64,000 nt of DNA, taken from NCBI RefSeq assembly GCF_030824455.1, contig NZ_JAVBXR010000033.1, positions 1 to 64,000 of the forward strand, written 5' to 3'. The position numbers and the translations under genes were made by a program. Positions 43,599-52,339 of this stretch are shown piece by piece. Origin of the DNA: Desulfobulbus sp. Lineage in GTDB: Bacteria; Desulfobacterota; Desulfobulbia; Desulfobulbales; Desulfobulbaceae. The notes beneath the pieces were generated by a model that was not told where the DNA came from, did not search any database, and was given only the letters and a program-made list of their open reading frames with translations. Within the stretch, counting starts at the first letter, position 1, and every line of letters begins with the position of its first letter.

Positions 43599-44987
43599 AT
43601 GAAGAAGCATACCATTGCCTTGATCTCACGCTCGCTGCTTGCCCTGCTGTTCGCCTACGGAATTGCCGCCGCCGAAGAAACGCCTCAACTGGAGAAGCTC
43701 AAGTACACGGCGGTCTCGTCTGGCGCCGAGGAGGTGACCCTGCAGCTCAACGGCTCCTATAGTCCAAAAATATTCACATTGAAAGGCGAATCACCCCGGG
43801 TGATTTTGGATTTTGCCGACATGACCCACAGCAGGGAGATCAAAAGCATCACCACCACCAACGGCTCAATCATCAAACGGGTGCGGGTGGGCATGCACGC
43901 CGACGATTCGCCGAAAACACGGGTTGTCTTTGACCTCGCCACCCTGAAGAACGTCGATTACACCCAAAGCTTTGACGAGAAAACCTCAACCCTGACCCTG
44001 CGGTTCACCGGACCGGGCAAGACGGCTGAAACCAAGAAAACCGTAGCCCAACGCAAACAACAAGACAAAGCGGCGGAGCAAGCTGTCACCGCAGAGACCC
44101 AAGCCGAAGCCGTCCAGGAAACCCCGGCGACAAGCGCGCCCACGGTTCCAGAAGCACCTGCGGCCACCCAGCCTGAGACAACAACGACCGAACCAGCGGC
44201 AAAAACAAGTGCGCAGGAAGAGGCTGTTGCCGCTGCATCCGAGAAGCCCGCCCAACAACAACCCGCCGCGCCGGCGCAGCCCACGACGCCTGCTATCGAG
44301 CCGCCGGCCCCAACGCCACCGGCGCCGGCGCCCCAGGCCGAACAAGCCAAACCGCAAACAACGGCTGCTGAAAAGAAGGCGGAGGTCCCGCCGCAACCGG
44401 CTGTCCCGGCTCCCAAGGAAACCGCGACCGTTGCCGCCAAGCCGGAGGCCCCAAGCACGCCGCCCCCAGTCGTTGACGCCGCCAAGGAAGGCAAAACAGC
44501 ACCGACCGCGCCGGCCGTTGCCGACGCGAAGCAGGAAGAAAAAAAGGCTGACAAGACCGCCAAGACTCCGCCGCCGGCAGAGGCGAGCAAAGCCGACGCC
44601 AAGGCTGAAAAAGCAAAATCCGAAACGCCTGCAAAAGGCGAAGAAGGGCCGCAGCTGGAATACGTCAAATTTGACCCCAATTCACCCAAGGGCGAGATGG
44701 TGCTGTTCAAGCTCAACGGGTTCCATCCGCCTGCGGTTCACGGGGTTGAGGAAGGCATCCCGCGAGTGGTGTGCGACTTTAACAACACCAAGCTGCTTGA
44801 TTCGGGCAAAAACACCATCAAGGCGAACGGGAAATTCGTCAAGATGATTCGCACCTCAAAAACCAAGAAACCGGAGAAGGTGCGGGTGGTGATCGACCTG
44901 GAGCCAAACCGCAGCTACGATCTGCAGCAGGTGTTCTTCAAGGACGACAACCTGTTTGTGATCATCGTCAACACGGTGAAAAAATAG
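43599..44987 (+). CDS. exported protein with two AMIN domains joined by an Ala/Pro-rich linker
   Basis: The 462-residue protein has a signal peptide (MKKHTIALISRSLLALLFAY, cut near AAAEE). An AMIN-like domain follows (about 32-140): LKYTAVSSGAEEVTLQLNGS and PRVILDFADMTHSREIKSI. A low-complexity linker rich in Ala, Pro, Lys, Glu and Gln covers about 200 residues (150-345). A second AMIN-like domain ends the protein (about 350-462), with PQLEYVKFDPNSPKGEMVLF and RVVCDFNNTKLLDSGKNTIK. AMIN domains usually localise amidases or secretins to peptidoglycan at the division site, and no catalytic domain is present here. The linker may span the periplasm. It converges with the LolB-like gene, three bases away. 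Confidence 0.8.
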   Translation: MKKHTIALISRSLLALLFAYGIAAAEETPQLEKLKYTAVSSGAEEVTLQLNGSYSPKIFTLKGESPRVILDFADMTHSREIKSITTTNGSIIKRVRVGMHADDSPKTRVVFDLATLKNVDYTQSFDEKTSTLTLRFTGPGKTAETKKTVAQRKQQDKAAEQAVTAETQAEAVQETPATSAPTVPEAPAATQPETTTTEPAAKTSAQEEAVAAASEKPAQQQPAAPAQPTTPAIEPPAPTPPAPAPQAEQAKPQTTAAEKKAEVPPQPAVPAPKETATVAAKPEAPSTPPPVVDAAKEGKTAPTAPAVADAKQEEKKADKTAKTPPPAEASKADAKAEKAKSETPAKGEEGPQLEYVKFDPNSPKGEMVLFKLNGFHPPAVHGVEEGIPRVVCDFNNTKLLDSGKNTIKANGKFVKMIRTSKTKKPEKVRVVIDLEPNRSYDLQQVFFKDDNLFVIIVNTVKK

Positions 44988-44990
44988 CCT

Positions 44991-45800
44991 TCAGGGGACT
45001 TGCTCGACGGTGAAGTGAGCGGGCGGCGTCAGCCGATACACTGCCGCGCCCTGGGGCGCGTGCGAATACATCTGTTCCACCTGGATGGCGAGGTCGCCAG
45101 TGACGGCCTCGCCGCTGATCTGCAGACGCCTGGGCCAGACCACCCCGCTCTTGGCGTCCCTTTGATAGTCGGCATAGCGCAGATCAAGGACCTGCGCTCC
45201 CTGCAGGTCGACCAGCAGATGCCGCCGCATCTCGCCGCTTTTCCTCTCCACCAGCACATGGTGGCTGATCGACCGCGCGTCCCGCCAGACGTACCAGAAC
45301 CCCCCGCTATCCTCATCCTGCGCCGGTTTGACGCCCAGTGCCTCGCCTTCGCGGAGAAAACCGCCGAGAAACGGCAGCAGGTCCTCGGACTCGACCGTTT
45401 CCGGCACATAGGATCGCCAATATTCTGAATCGGTGCGCCCCTGGTAGACGTGGCCGCTGCGGTTGTCCACCAGGGTAAAGGTGCGGCCGTCGGAAACGGC
45501 CAGAATGAGCGAGCGGCCCAAGGGGTCGGTGGCGGCAAAACGGAGCAGGGCCGGTCGCTGAGCCTGGAGTGTTCCGCCTATGCCGCCCTTGCTGCCGAGC
45601 ACGTCCCAGCTCAGGCGGATGTCGGCGTCCACAGCGGTCGGTCGTTTATTCTTGAGAAACGCGGACCACAACTGGCTCGCCTCCTGCGTTTCGAGCGGGG
45701 AAAGCGGCAGGGTTTTCGGCAGTTTGCCGGCGCATCCGGCGAAAAACAACAGGCAGCAGACTGCGGAGGCCAGCAGCCCACAGAAACTTTGTCGCCGCAT
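44991..45800 (-). CDS. LolB/DUF4292-like outer-membrane lipoprotein
   Basis: The 269-residue product has a lipoprotein signal (RRQSFCGLLASAVCCLLFFAGCAG; lipobox FAGC). The mature domain has an eleven-strand LolB-like pattern: DADIRLSWDVLGSKGGIGG, PALLRFAATDPLGRSLILAV and TFTLVDNRSGHVYQGRTDS. In the tail are LQISGEAVTGDLAIQVEQMY and LTPPAHF. The start ATG 45800 shares its A with the stop of the TPR gene (TGATG), so the two are coupled. LolB-type proteins accept lipoproteins at the outer membrane; DUF4292 proteins are common in Bacteroidetes and delta-group bacteria. It ends the long minus-strand block. Confidence 0.75.
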   Translation of the reverse strand: MRRQSFCGLLASAVCCLLFFAGCAGKLPKTLPLSPLETQEASQLWSAFLKNKRPTAVDADIRLSWDVLGSKGGIGGTLQAQRPALLRFAATDPLGRSLILAVSDGRTFTLVDNRSGHVYQGRTDSEYWRSYVPETVESEDLLPFLGGFLREGEALGVKPAQDEDSGGFWYVWRDARSISHHVLVERKSGEMRRHLLVDLQGAQVLDLRYADYQRDAKSGVVWPRRLQISGEAVTGDLAIQVEQMYSHAPQGAAVYRLTPPAHFTVEQVP

Positions 45801-47554
45801 CAATAGGTTCCCTGTTTTTCCAGGATGCGGATTTTCTCGACAATCCGGTTCTTTTCCTGTTCGTCGTCCATCGCGTGTTTCAGCGCCTTTTTGTAGGTCT
45901 GCAGGGCTTCGCGCACCCGGCCGCTTTCCAGATAGGCGTCGCCGAGATGGTCGAGAATGGCGGGGTCGTCCGGCGACAACCGCACCGCCGCCTCCAACTC
46001 TTTGATGGCCTGATCGATCTTGCCCAAGCGGAAAAACACCCATCCCAGACTGTCACGGATAAAACCGTTGTCGGGTTTGAGCTCGATGGCCCGCTGGATG
46101 TAGTCCAAGGCCTGATCAAGATTGATCTTTTTTTCAGCCCAACTGTATCCCACAAAATTCAAGGCGGCAGCGTTGTCCGGCTTGATTTCAATGATTTTCT
46201 CCATAACCGCCAACGCCGCAGCGTGATCGCCACTGCTTTCCAGCATCAGCCCATACTCATAAAGCAGGTTTTCGTCGTCAGGAAAGGCGTCGATCCCCTG
46301 GAGCAGCACCGCCTTGCTCAGGTCGTCCCGCCCCTCCATCTGGTGCAGGGCGGCGAGGGTGACGAACAGCTCGGCGCTGCGCGTGTCAGCGGCCCCGATA
46401 TGTTCCTCCAGCAGTTGTTTGGCCTCTTCGAGCTTGTTCTGCTCACGCAGGATACGCACCTGAAGAAACAGCGCGTCGCGATATTCTGGGGCCTTGCGAT
46501 CAATTCGCCGCGCCTGTTTCAAGGCCCGAGCGTATTTTTCCTGCTGCACCAGGAGCACGGCGAGAAAATACCGGGCCTCGGGCAGATCCTCTTTTTCAAG
46601 AATTTTTTCGGTCACCGCGACCGCTTTGTCGTAGTGCTTCTGCTTGGCGTAGAGCCGGGCAATGGTCAAATCCACCCGTTGCGGCTGTTCGGCAAAGGAT
46701 TTCAGCCGGTTAAGCGCGGCCAGGGCTTGCCCGTCCTTTTTCTGCAACAAATACACATGGATCAGGGCCACCTGAGCGCCCTCATTCTGCGCGTCCCGCT
46801 CAATGACGGCTTGGTACAGGCTGGCCGCCTCTTCGTAGCGGCCCGCCTTGACGTACAATTCGCCCAGTTCCATCTGCAGCTCGCTGGACCAGTTCCGCTC
46901 CAACGCTTTGGTGTAATGCTCCGCCGCCTCGTCGGTTCGCTCCTGCACCTGACGCAGACGGGCCATGAGGATGTGGCCGGGATAGGAGGCGGGATCACGG
47001 TCGAGAATGCGGGTCAGCAGGGGTTCGGCCTTGTCGGGCTGGTTGGCGGTGAGGTACATCTCGGCCAGCAGCAGGAGAATGGCCGGATCGTCGGGATGAC
47101 GGTCGCTGATCAGCTGATACTGGCGCATGGCCTCGGTGTTTTTTTTCTGCCGCAGCAGCACCTTGGCGTAGAGCATGCGCATCCCGGTTTTGTCGGGATG
47201 GGTGAGCAGATAGTTGTGCAGCCAGATTGCCGCCTCGTCGGTCCGCTCCAGGCGGAGCAACAGGATCGGCACCTTTTCGCTGATAAAATCAGCCTTTTCG
47301 TCACAAATCAGGGCCTTCTGGTAAAACTCCAGGGCTTCGTCAAAGCGAAGCATCAATTCGGCGTGGCGTCCCCAAAGAAAATGGAAGTAGGAGCAACTGC
47401 GGTCGGCGTCGCTGTCGCCCGCAGCCGTGACCTGCCGTACCTGCTCGTCGGCGGTCGGCGACTTGTCTTTGGCCTCGCAGCCGCAGATCAGGAGCGCCAC
47501 ACAACTCAGAGCAACCAACTGTCGAAGAGCGGGGAAAAACGTCAGCCAGAGCAT
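45800..47554 (-). CDS. TPR-repeat lipoprotein
   Basis: The 584-residue protein has a hydrophobic N-terminus ending in a lipobox LLICGCEAK, then at least a dozen tetratricopeptide repeats from about residue 55 to 570. Several are textbook copies, such as AIKELEAAVRLSPDDPAILDHLG. The repeats are degenerate in the middle. It is likely to be an outer-membrane or periplasmic scaffold, in the same transcript as the LolB-like gene (TGATG junction) and tmk (13-base overlap). No enzymatic domain is seen. Confidence 0.85.
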   Translation of the reverse strand: MLWLTFFPALRQLVALSCVALLICGCEAKDKSPTADEQVRQVTAAGDSDADRSCSYFHFLWGRHAELMLRFDEALEFYQKALICDEKADFISEKVPILLLRLERTDEAAIWLHNYLLTHPDKTGMRMLYAKVLLRQKKNTEAMRQYQLISDRHPDDPAILLLLAEMYLTANQPDKAEPLLTRILDRDPASYPGHILMARLRQVQERTDEAAEHYTKALERNWSSELQMELGELYVKAGRYEEAASLYQAVIERDAQNEGAQVALIHVYLLQKKDGQALAALNRLKSFAEQPQRVDLTIARLYAKQKHYDKAVAVTEKILEKEDLPEARYFLAVLLVQQEKYARALKQARRIDRKAPEYRDALFLQVRILREQNKLEEAKQLLEEHIGAADTRSAELFVTLAALHQMEGRDDLSKAVLLQGIDAFPDDENLLYEYGLMLESSGDHAAALAVMEKIIEIKPDNAAALNFVGYSWAEKKINLDQALDYIQRAIELKPDNGFIRDSLGWVFFRLGKIDQAIKELEAAVRLSPDDPAILDHLGDAYLESGRVREALQTYKKALKHAMDDEQEKNRIVEKIRILEKQGTY

Positions 47555-48162
47555 CGCACACCTTTTTTTGCAAGCAATTGCCGAACCGCCGCGCGGATGG
47601 AGGCTTGCACCTCGGCAACCGGTCGGGCGGCCTGAATGCGCACTATACAGTCATGGGAAAAGGATGCAAAGAGAGCCGCCACTTTTTCCAGTTGCTCCTG
47701 TTGCTCAAAATCGTTGAGCGTCTCGCCGCGCAGATTTTGGATCCTGGCCACGCTCTCCGCAGGCGTCTGGACAAGCAACACCACCATATCGGGTTCCGGG
47801 GCGAAATCGTGGCAGGCAAAAATAGCCGCAGGATCGCACCCGGCCGCGCCCTGGTAGGCGGCGGTGGAAAAGTAATAGCGGTCGGTGAGCACAATCATCC
47901 CTTGACGCAGAGCGGGGTTGACGCACTGCTCGACGTGCTGGCGCCGATCGAGCAAAAACAACTCCAGTTCCTGCTCCGGCGTGACCTGACTGCGGTTGCT
48001 GTACAGGGCGCGAATCTGCCGGCCATAGGGGCCGTCGGTGGGTTCCCTGGTTTCAACAACACCATATCCCTCGCCGCGCAGGTAAGCGGCCAGCATGGGC
48101 AATTGGGTTGACTTGCCGGTGCCGTCGATGCCCTCAAAGGCGATCAAAAACCCGGGGTTCAT
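47542..48162 (-). CDS. tmk: thymidylate kinase
   Basis: The 206-residue product phosphorylates dTMP to dTDP. The P-loop FEGIDGTGKSTQ (near residue 8) is followed by TREPTDGPYGRQIRALYSN and the DR-Y motif TDRYYFSTAAYQG near 92. ATG 48162 overlaps the stop of pdxA as ATGA, so the two are coupled; an in-frame ATG four codons upstream is less likely. Confidence 0.93.
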   Translation of the reverse strand: MNPGFLIAFEGIDGTGKSTQLPMLAAYLRGEGYGVVETREPTDGPYGRQIRALYSNRSQVTPEQELELFLLDRRQHVEQCVNPALRQGMIVLTDRYYFSTAAYQGAAGCDPAAIFACHDFAPEPDMVVLLVQTPAESVARIQNLRGETLNDFEQQEQLEKVAALFASFSHDCIVRIQAARPVAEVQASIRAAVRQLLAKKGVRCSG

Positions 48163-49181
48163 GCCCCACCCCATGCGTTACGATGGCCGACGATGGCCTG
48201 CGCCATGTCCACCGCCGCCGCCAGGCTCGAAGGATCGGCCAGGTTTTGTCCGGCGATGTCGTAGGCGGTGCCGTGGTCGACCGAAGTGCGCACCAGCGGC
48301 AGCCCCAGGGTGACGTTGACCCCGTCGGCAAAATGGAGCAATTTGAAGGGGATCAACCCCTGATCATGGTACATGGCAATCACCGCGTCAAAATGGCCGG
48401 CCGCGGCCTTGTGAAAAATTGTGTCCGGGGGCCACGGGCCGCTGACTTCGCCGCAACCGACGCTTTGCTGCACGGCCGGCGCGATCAGCCGGGCTTCCTC
48501 GTCGCCAAAGAGACCGTCTTCGCCGCCGTGGGGGTTCAATCCAGCCACGGCAATTCGGGGCGCGGCCACGCCAAAATCGCGTTGCAGGGAGGTTCGCGTC
48601 GTCTCGATGCAGTCTGCAATCTCTTGTTGCGTGAGGAGTTCGCCGACTTGACGCAGGGGCACGTGAATGGTGACCAGCACCACCTTCAGACGAGGACCAG
48701 CCATCATCATCCGCACCTTGGGGGTGTGGGTGAGCGCGGCCAGCATCTCCGTGTGCCCTGGGTACGGATAGCCAGCTTGATGCAGACTCTTCTTGCTGAT
48801 CGGACAGGTGACCAGGGCGCTGCAGTGGCCGGCCGCGATCAATCCCACCGCCTCTTCAATATACCGCCCCATGGCCTTGCCCGTGGCAGCGTCGGGCCGT
48901 CCCCATGGCGCCGGCTCAGTCCAGGGGGCGCCCACTTGAACCACCGGCAGGGTTCCCGGCTTGACGGGTTTTCCAGGACGCCACGATTCGATCACGAGCG
49001 TTTGCCCAAGTCGCGCGGCGGCCTGACGCAAGACCTCGCCGTCGCCGACCACAATAATCCGCCCGGCCCCAGGCATATCGCTGCGGCGAAACAGACGACA
49101 AATAATCTCCGGACCGATGCCCGCCGGGCAGCCCATAGTGATGGCCGCCGGGGCTGGCGCCTGGTGTGGATACTGGCTCAT
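48159..49181 (-). CDS. pdxA: 4-hydroxythreonine-4-phosphate dehydrogenase
   Basis: The 340-residue enzyme works in vitamin B6 synthesis, oxidising 4-phosphohydroxy-L-threonine. It shows ITMGCPAGIGPEII near residue 14, PISKKSLHQAGYPYPGHTEML near 130, and VIAMYHDQGLIPFKLL with the third metal ligand region (near 270), followed by VRTSVDHGTAYDIAG. It overlaps tmk by four bases and follows yraN by eight. PdxA2-type homologues act on other substrates, but this position within a housekeeping block favours PdxA. Confidence 0.92.
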   Translation of the reverse strand: MSQYPHQAPAPAAITMGCPAGIGPEIICRLFRRSDMPGAGRIIVVGDGEVLRQAAARLGQTLVIESWRPGKPVKPGTLPVVQVGAPWTEPAPWGRPDAATGKAMGRYIEEAVGLIAAGHCSALVTCPISKKSLHQAGYPYPGHTEMLAALTHTPKVRMMMAGPRLKVVLVTIHVPLRQVGELLTQQEIADCIETTRTSLQRDFGVAAPRIAVAGLNPHGGEDGLFGDEEARLIAPAVQQSVGCGEVSGPWPPDTIFHKAAAGHFDAVIAMYHDQGLIPFKLLHFADGVNVTLGLPLVRTSVDHGTAYDIAGQNLADPSSLAAAVDMAQAIVGHRNAWGGA

Positions 49182-49189
49182 TGTTGACC

Positions 49190-49573
49190 CTACAGGTTAA
49201 AATCAAAGGCGTTTTTTATATGCTCAATGGTCGCCGGTCGATTGTCGGGATGGAGAAGCACCGCAATAACGTCAAACCGGGCCGATGCCTCGCCCAGTTG
49301 ATGGGTGTGCAGATATTCGTGGGCTATGCGCGAGAGCTGTCGCTGTTTGCGGGCGTCCACCGCTTCGAAAGGCGTGCCGAACGCCTTTGAGGTACGGCTT
49401 TTGACCTCGACAAAGACCAGGGTGTCGCGGTCCTTGGCGATAATGTCGACCTCGCCGCAGGCCTTTCGATAATTTTTTTCGACAATGGCGTACTGCTGTC
49501 CGAGCAAATAGGCGAGTGCCAGGGCTTCCCCCTGATGTCCGGTCGCGGCGGTAGCTTTCTTTTTAAACAACAT
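49190..49573 (-). CDS. yraN: YraN/UPF0102 family nuclease-like protein
   Basis: The 127-residue protein is of the UPF0102 family, a restriction-endonuclease-like fold with no fixed function. The core is visible: GHQGEALALAYLLGQQYAIVEKNYR, CGEVDIIAKDRDTLVFVEVKSR (PD-(D/E)xK-like D and E-x-K), and QRQLSRIAHEYL. I chose ATG 49573; a TTG ten codons earlier (49603) is in frame. Its normal place beside rnhB is conserved. Confidence 0.9.
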   Translation of the reverse strand: MLFKKKATAATGHQGEALALAYLLGQQYAIVEKNYRKACGEVDIIAKDRDTLVFVEVKSRTSKAFGTPFEAVDARKQRQLSRIAHEYLHTHQLGEASARFDVIAVLLHPDNRPATIEHIKNAFDFNL

Positions 49574-49609
49574 ACTGTGCCGTAAGAAGAGCCGAGGTTG
49601 CAAGGATGA

Positions 49610-50320
49610 TCATGGCGTTTCGTCTGCCTTGAAGGCGGCCAGCAAGGCGTCATTGGCAAGATGTTCGCGTACGCCGCGAAACGTGCGGCGATGAAGCACA
49701 CAGGGACCGTGACGTTGAATCGCTTCACGGTGGCTTTGGGTGGGATAGCCTTGATGACGCGCGAACCCGTATTGGGGAAAACGGATATGCGCTTCGGCCA
49801 TGATCCGATCACGGGTCACCTTGGCGATAATGGAGGCAGCGGCAATGGAGGCGCTCTTGGATTCGCCCTTGATCAGCGTCCACTGCTCAACAGGAGCCGG
49901 CACTTGAAATTTGCCGTCCACCAGAAGGAAATCAGGCGATAGGCCGCCGTGATGCGGAACGCAGGCATCCATAGCCCGATTCATGGCCAACAATGAGGCC
50001 TGGAGAATATTGAGCTGCTCAATTTCCTCCGGCCCGGCCATGCCCACGCCAATCACCGCCCCATTTGCAGCAAGAATATCAAACAAGGCTTGGCGACGGC
50101 GAGCCGTCAATTTTTTGGAATCTTGAAAGACCGCAAAGTCGCAATCAGGCGGCAGCACCACGCAGGCGGCCACCACCGGCCCGGCAAGGGGGCCGCGACC
50201 AGCTTCGTCGACGCCGGCCACCCTGGCGTACCCCTGGATGGTCAGATGACGCTCCAGCGCAAAGGTGTCGGGCAAACGGTCAGGAGCAAGAGGAAGAACA
50301 GAAGCGGAGCTATGCTTCAT
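49610..50320 (-). CDS. rnhB: ribonuclease HII
   Basis: The 236-residue protein removes ribonucleotides from RNA-DNA hybrids. The first catalytic Asp is in AGVDEAGRGPLAGPVV (near residue 36), and the second in FLLVDGKFQVP; KGESKSASIAAASIIAKVTRD near 160 and the C-terminal HQGYPTQSHREAI are also typical. The first 28 residues are an extension not usual in RNase HII, so a later start might be used. Confidence 0.95.
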   Translation of the reverse strand: MKHSSASVLPLAPDRLPDTFALERHLTIQGYARVAGVDEAGRGPLAGPVVAACVVLPPDCDFAVFQDSKKLTARRRQALFDILAANGAVIGVGMAGPEEIEQLNILQASLLAMNRAMDACVPHHGGLSPDFLLVDGKFQVPAPVEQWTLIKGESKSASIAAASIIAKVTRDRIMAEAHIRFPQYGFARHQGYPTQSHREAIQRHGPCVLHRRTFRGVREHLANDALLAAFKADETP

Positions 50321-50391
50321 GGCGCCAGTCCATGCAGTCCGGCGAGAATCGGAGAGAACGAGAAAAAAAAGCGGCAGGCAGACGGTGAAAC

Positions 50392-50426
50392 AGACGCCCA
50401 GTCATTGTCGCAATGACTGGGCGTCT
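50392..50426 (-). terminator. hairpin after rplS
   Basis: AGACGCCCAGTCATTG and its complement form a perfect 16-base stem with a three-base loop, 65 bases past the rplS stop. On the minus strand only a short TGTTTC follows, so termination may be partial before rnhB. Confidence 0.65.
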
Positions 50427-50491
50427 CCATCCGATCAGAGGTCGAACCTCGCCCTGACGGCAGCAACCGTCCACAGGCGTCGACTCTCGCC

Positions 50492-50851
50492 TTAGATGAT
50501 GCCCCGCTCACGGATACGGGCGGCTTTGCCGCGACGCTCGCGCAGGTAGTACAGACGGGACCGGCGAACCCGACCAAGGGTGACCACTTCGATCTTCTCG
50601 ATTTTCGGCGAGTGCAAGGCAAAGGTTTTTTCAACGCCAACGCCGTGGGAAATCTTGCGAACAGAGAAGGTGGCGTTCATGGTGCCGCGCTTCCGTTTGA
50701 TGACCACGCCTTGATACACCTGAATCCGCTCTTTGTTGCCCTCGACGATCCGGATATGGACTTTGACGGTGTCGCCCGAACGAAACTCCGGGATGTCGAA
50801 ACGCATCTGCTCCAGATCGATTTTATCTAAAATATTCATAGCCATATTCAT
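50492..50851 (-). CDS. rplS: large ribosomal subunit protein bL19
   Basis: The 119-residue protein is ribosomal protein bL19, at the 30S-50S interface. It shows [51 protein letters not shown] and [20 protein letters not shown]. Three in-frame ATGs (50851, 50845 and 50836) could start it, and the middle or last of these would give the most common N-terminus; none has a strong ribosome-binding site. Confidence 0.97.
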   Translation of the reverse strand: MNMAMNILDKIDLEQMRFDIPEFRSGDTVKVHIRIVEGNKERIQVYQGVVIKRKRGTMNATFSVRKISHGVGVEKTFALHSPKIEKIEVVTLGRVRRSRLYYLRERRGKAARIRERGII

Positions 50852-50936
50852 TGCTTTACGGCGGGCTTCCGCTGTTCATGTCGCCCTGCCGAAGGATGCC
50901 TCCAAATCATCCGGGAAATAATGTCTAACGCTCAAT

Positions 50937-51551
50937 TTATCGAAGACAGGAGTCCGTTGCCGAGCCCCTGTTCATTGCATTGCCAAGCACAACTTCATCT
51001 GGCGCGGCAAGCAGCCGATCCAGGATGATTGAGGCCGCCGAACGCACCGAAAGATGGTTAAATCCGGATGCGCCGCACAGAGGGGGCAACACCCCGTCCG
51101 CCATCGCCAATACCTCGGGGCACAGTCCCCAAGCGGTGCCGAACATCAACAACACCGGCTGGTCTCGCCGTATCCGTTCCCGGATTTCGGCGTATCCCAG
51201 AGTGTTGGCTTGCCACCTGGCGCAGGTGGCCAACACCAACGGCTTTTCGCCAAATTTCTCAGCGGCTCCGGCCACCGCCTCCTCAACCGTTGAACAGATC
51301 GAGACAATCGACAAGGCGTTGCCCCGGTCCGGGTTGACGCTGCCGCCGTAGCCGTCCGTCCAGTGACCAACGATCTGCCCGGCCAACTGTTGCTGCTCGC
51401 TGAAGGGCGTGACCACCCAGTAGGTGGAGACGCCGTAGGTCTTGCCGGCCCGGGCGATGTCGTGCAGATCGAGATTGGTGACTGCCGACCCGATGGTCTC
51501 GCCAATCCGGTTGACCACAGGATGATGCACCAGCGCTACGTCAACCTTCAT
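50937..51551 (-). CDS. SPOUT-type RNA methyltransferase (PF09936-like)
   Basis: The 204-residue protein begins VDVALVHHPVVNRIGETIGSAVTNLDLHDIARAG, typical of a small SPOUT-fold RNA methyltransferase family (Methyltrn_RNA_4) found next to trmD in anaerobes. PVLLMFGTAWGLCPEVL near residue 145 forms the knotted SAM site, followed by GFNHLSVRSAASIILDRLL. I chose ATG 51551, which overlaps the trmD end by 11 bases; a longer frame reaches back to 51653 without family residues. The target RNA is unknown. Confidence 0.85.
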   Translation of the reverse strand: MKVDVALVHHPVVNRIGETIGSAVTNLDLHDIARAGKTYGVSTYWVVTPFSEQQQLAGQIVGHWTDGYGGSVNPDRGNALSIVSICSTVEEAVAGAAEKFGEKPLVLATCARWQANTLGYAEIRERIRRDQPVLLMFGTAWGLCPEVLAMADGVLPPLCGASGFNHLSVRSAASIILDRLLAAPDEVVLGNAMNRGSATDSCLR

Positions 51552-52323
51552 GGCGGCTATCATTCCTCTGGCTGTTGACCAGGGTTTCAATGCGGCCAAG
51601 CAACCCCGACTTTCGTAAAATTTTTCGTTCATCCGGTGTAAATTGGACGTCATGCAACAGATCGGGGCGGCGCTCCAGGGTCAATTCCACCGATTCAACA
51701 AATCGATGGCGGGCGATGGCGGCGTGATCCCCGGACAACAACACCTCCGGGGCCGCCGTTCCTTCAAAAACCCGCGGCCGGGTGTACTGCTTGTGCTTCA
51801 GCAAACCGCAACTAAAACTGTCGTTGGGGGCGGAATGTTCGCATCCAAGCACCCCAGGAAGCAGGCGACTGATCGCGTCCAACGCCACAAGGGCCGCCAG
51901 TTCGCCGCCGGTGAGCACATAGTCGCCGATGGACAGCTCTTCATCGACGTACTTATCGCGAAAACGCTCGTCCACCCCTTCGTAACGCCCACAAATAAAA
52001 ATCAACTGTTCAAATTCCGCCAACCGCTGCGCTGCCTGTTGGTTGAATCGTTCCCCCTTGGGCGACAATAAAATCACCCGGGAGGCGGCAGGCCGATTGC
52101 CCAAGGCTTTCAAGCAGGCCGCCAAGGGTTCGGGTTTCATCACCATGCCCTCGCCGCCGCCAAAGGGACGGTCATCGGTCATCTGGTGACGATCCACGGC
52201 AAAAGCGCGAATGTTGTGAACCCCGACTTTTATTTTTCCCTCCATCAATGCCCGGCGAATGACGCCTTCCTGCAAAGGCGAGGCGAAGAATTCGGGAAAA
52301 ATCGTCAGAATGTCAAAAATCAT
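51541..52323 (-). CDS. trmD: tRNA (guanine-37-N1)-methyltransferase
   Basis: The 260-residue enzyme methylates G37 of tRNAs to prevent frameshifting. ATG 52323 gives MIFDILTIFPEFFASPLQEG, the family start. The deep-trefoil knot region is visible in LIFICGRYEGVDERF, SIGDYVLTGGELAALVALDA and then RLLPGVLG. The frame extends upstream to 52620 but the extra residues are non-coding. It lies 16 bases downstream of rimM. Confidence 0.96.
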   Translation of the reverse strand: MIFDILTIFPEFFASPLQEGVIRRALMEGKIKVGVHNIRAFAVDRHQMTDDRPFGGGEGMVMKPEPLAACLKALGNRPAASRVILLSPKGERFNQQAAQRLAEFEQLIFICGRYEGVDERFRDKYVDEELSIGDYVLTGGELAALVALDAISRLLPGVLGCEHSAPNDSFSCGLLKHKQYTRPRVFEGTAAPEVLLSGDHAAIARHRFVESVELTLERRPDLLHDVQFTPDERKILRKSGLLGRIETLVNSQRNDSRHEG

Positions 52324-52339
52324 CAACCGCCTGCTGGAT

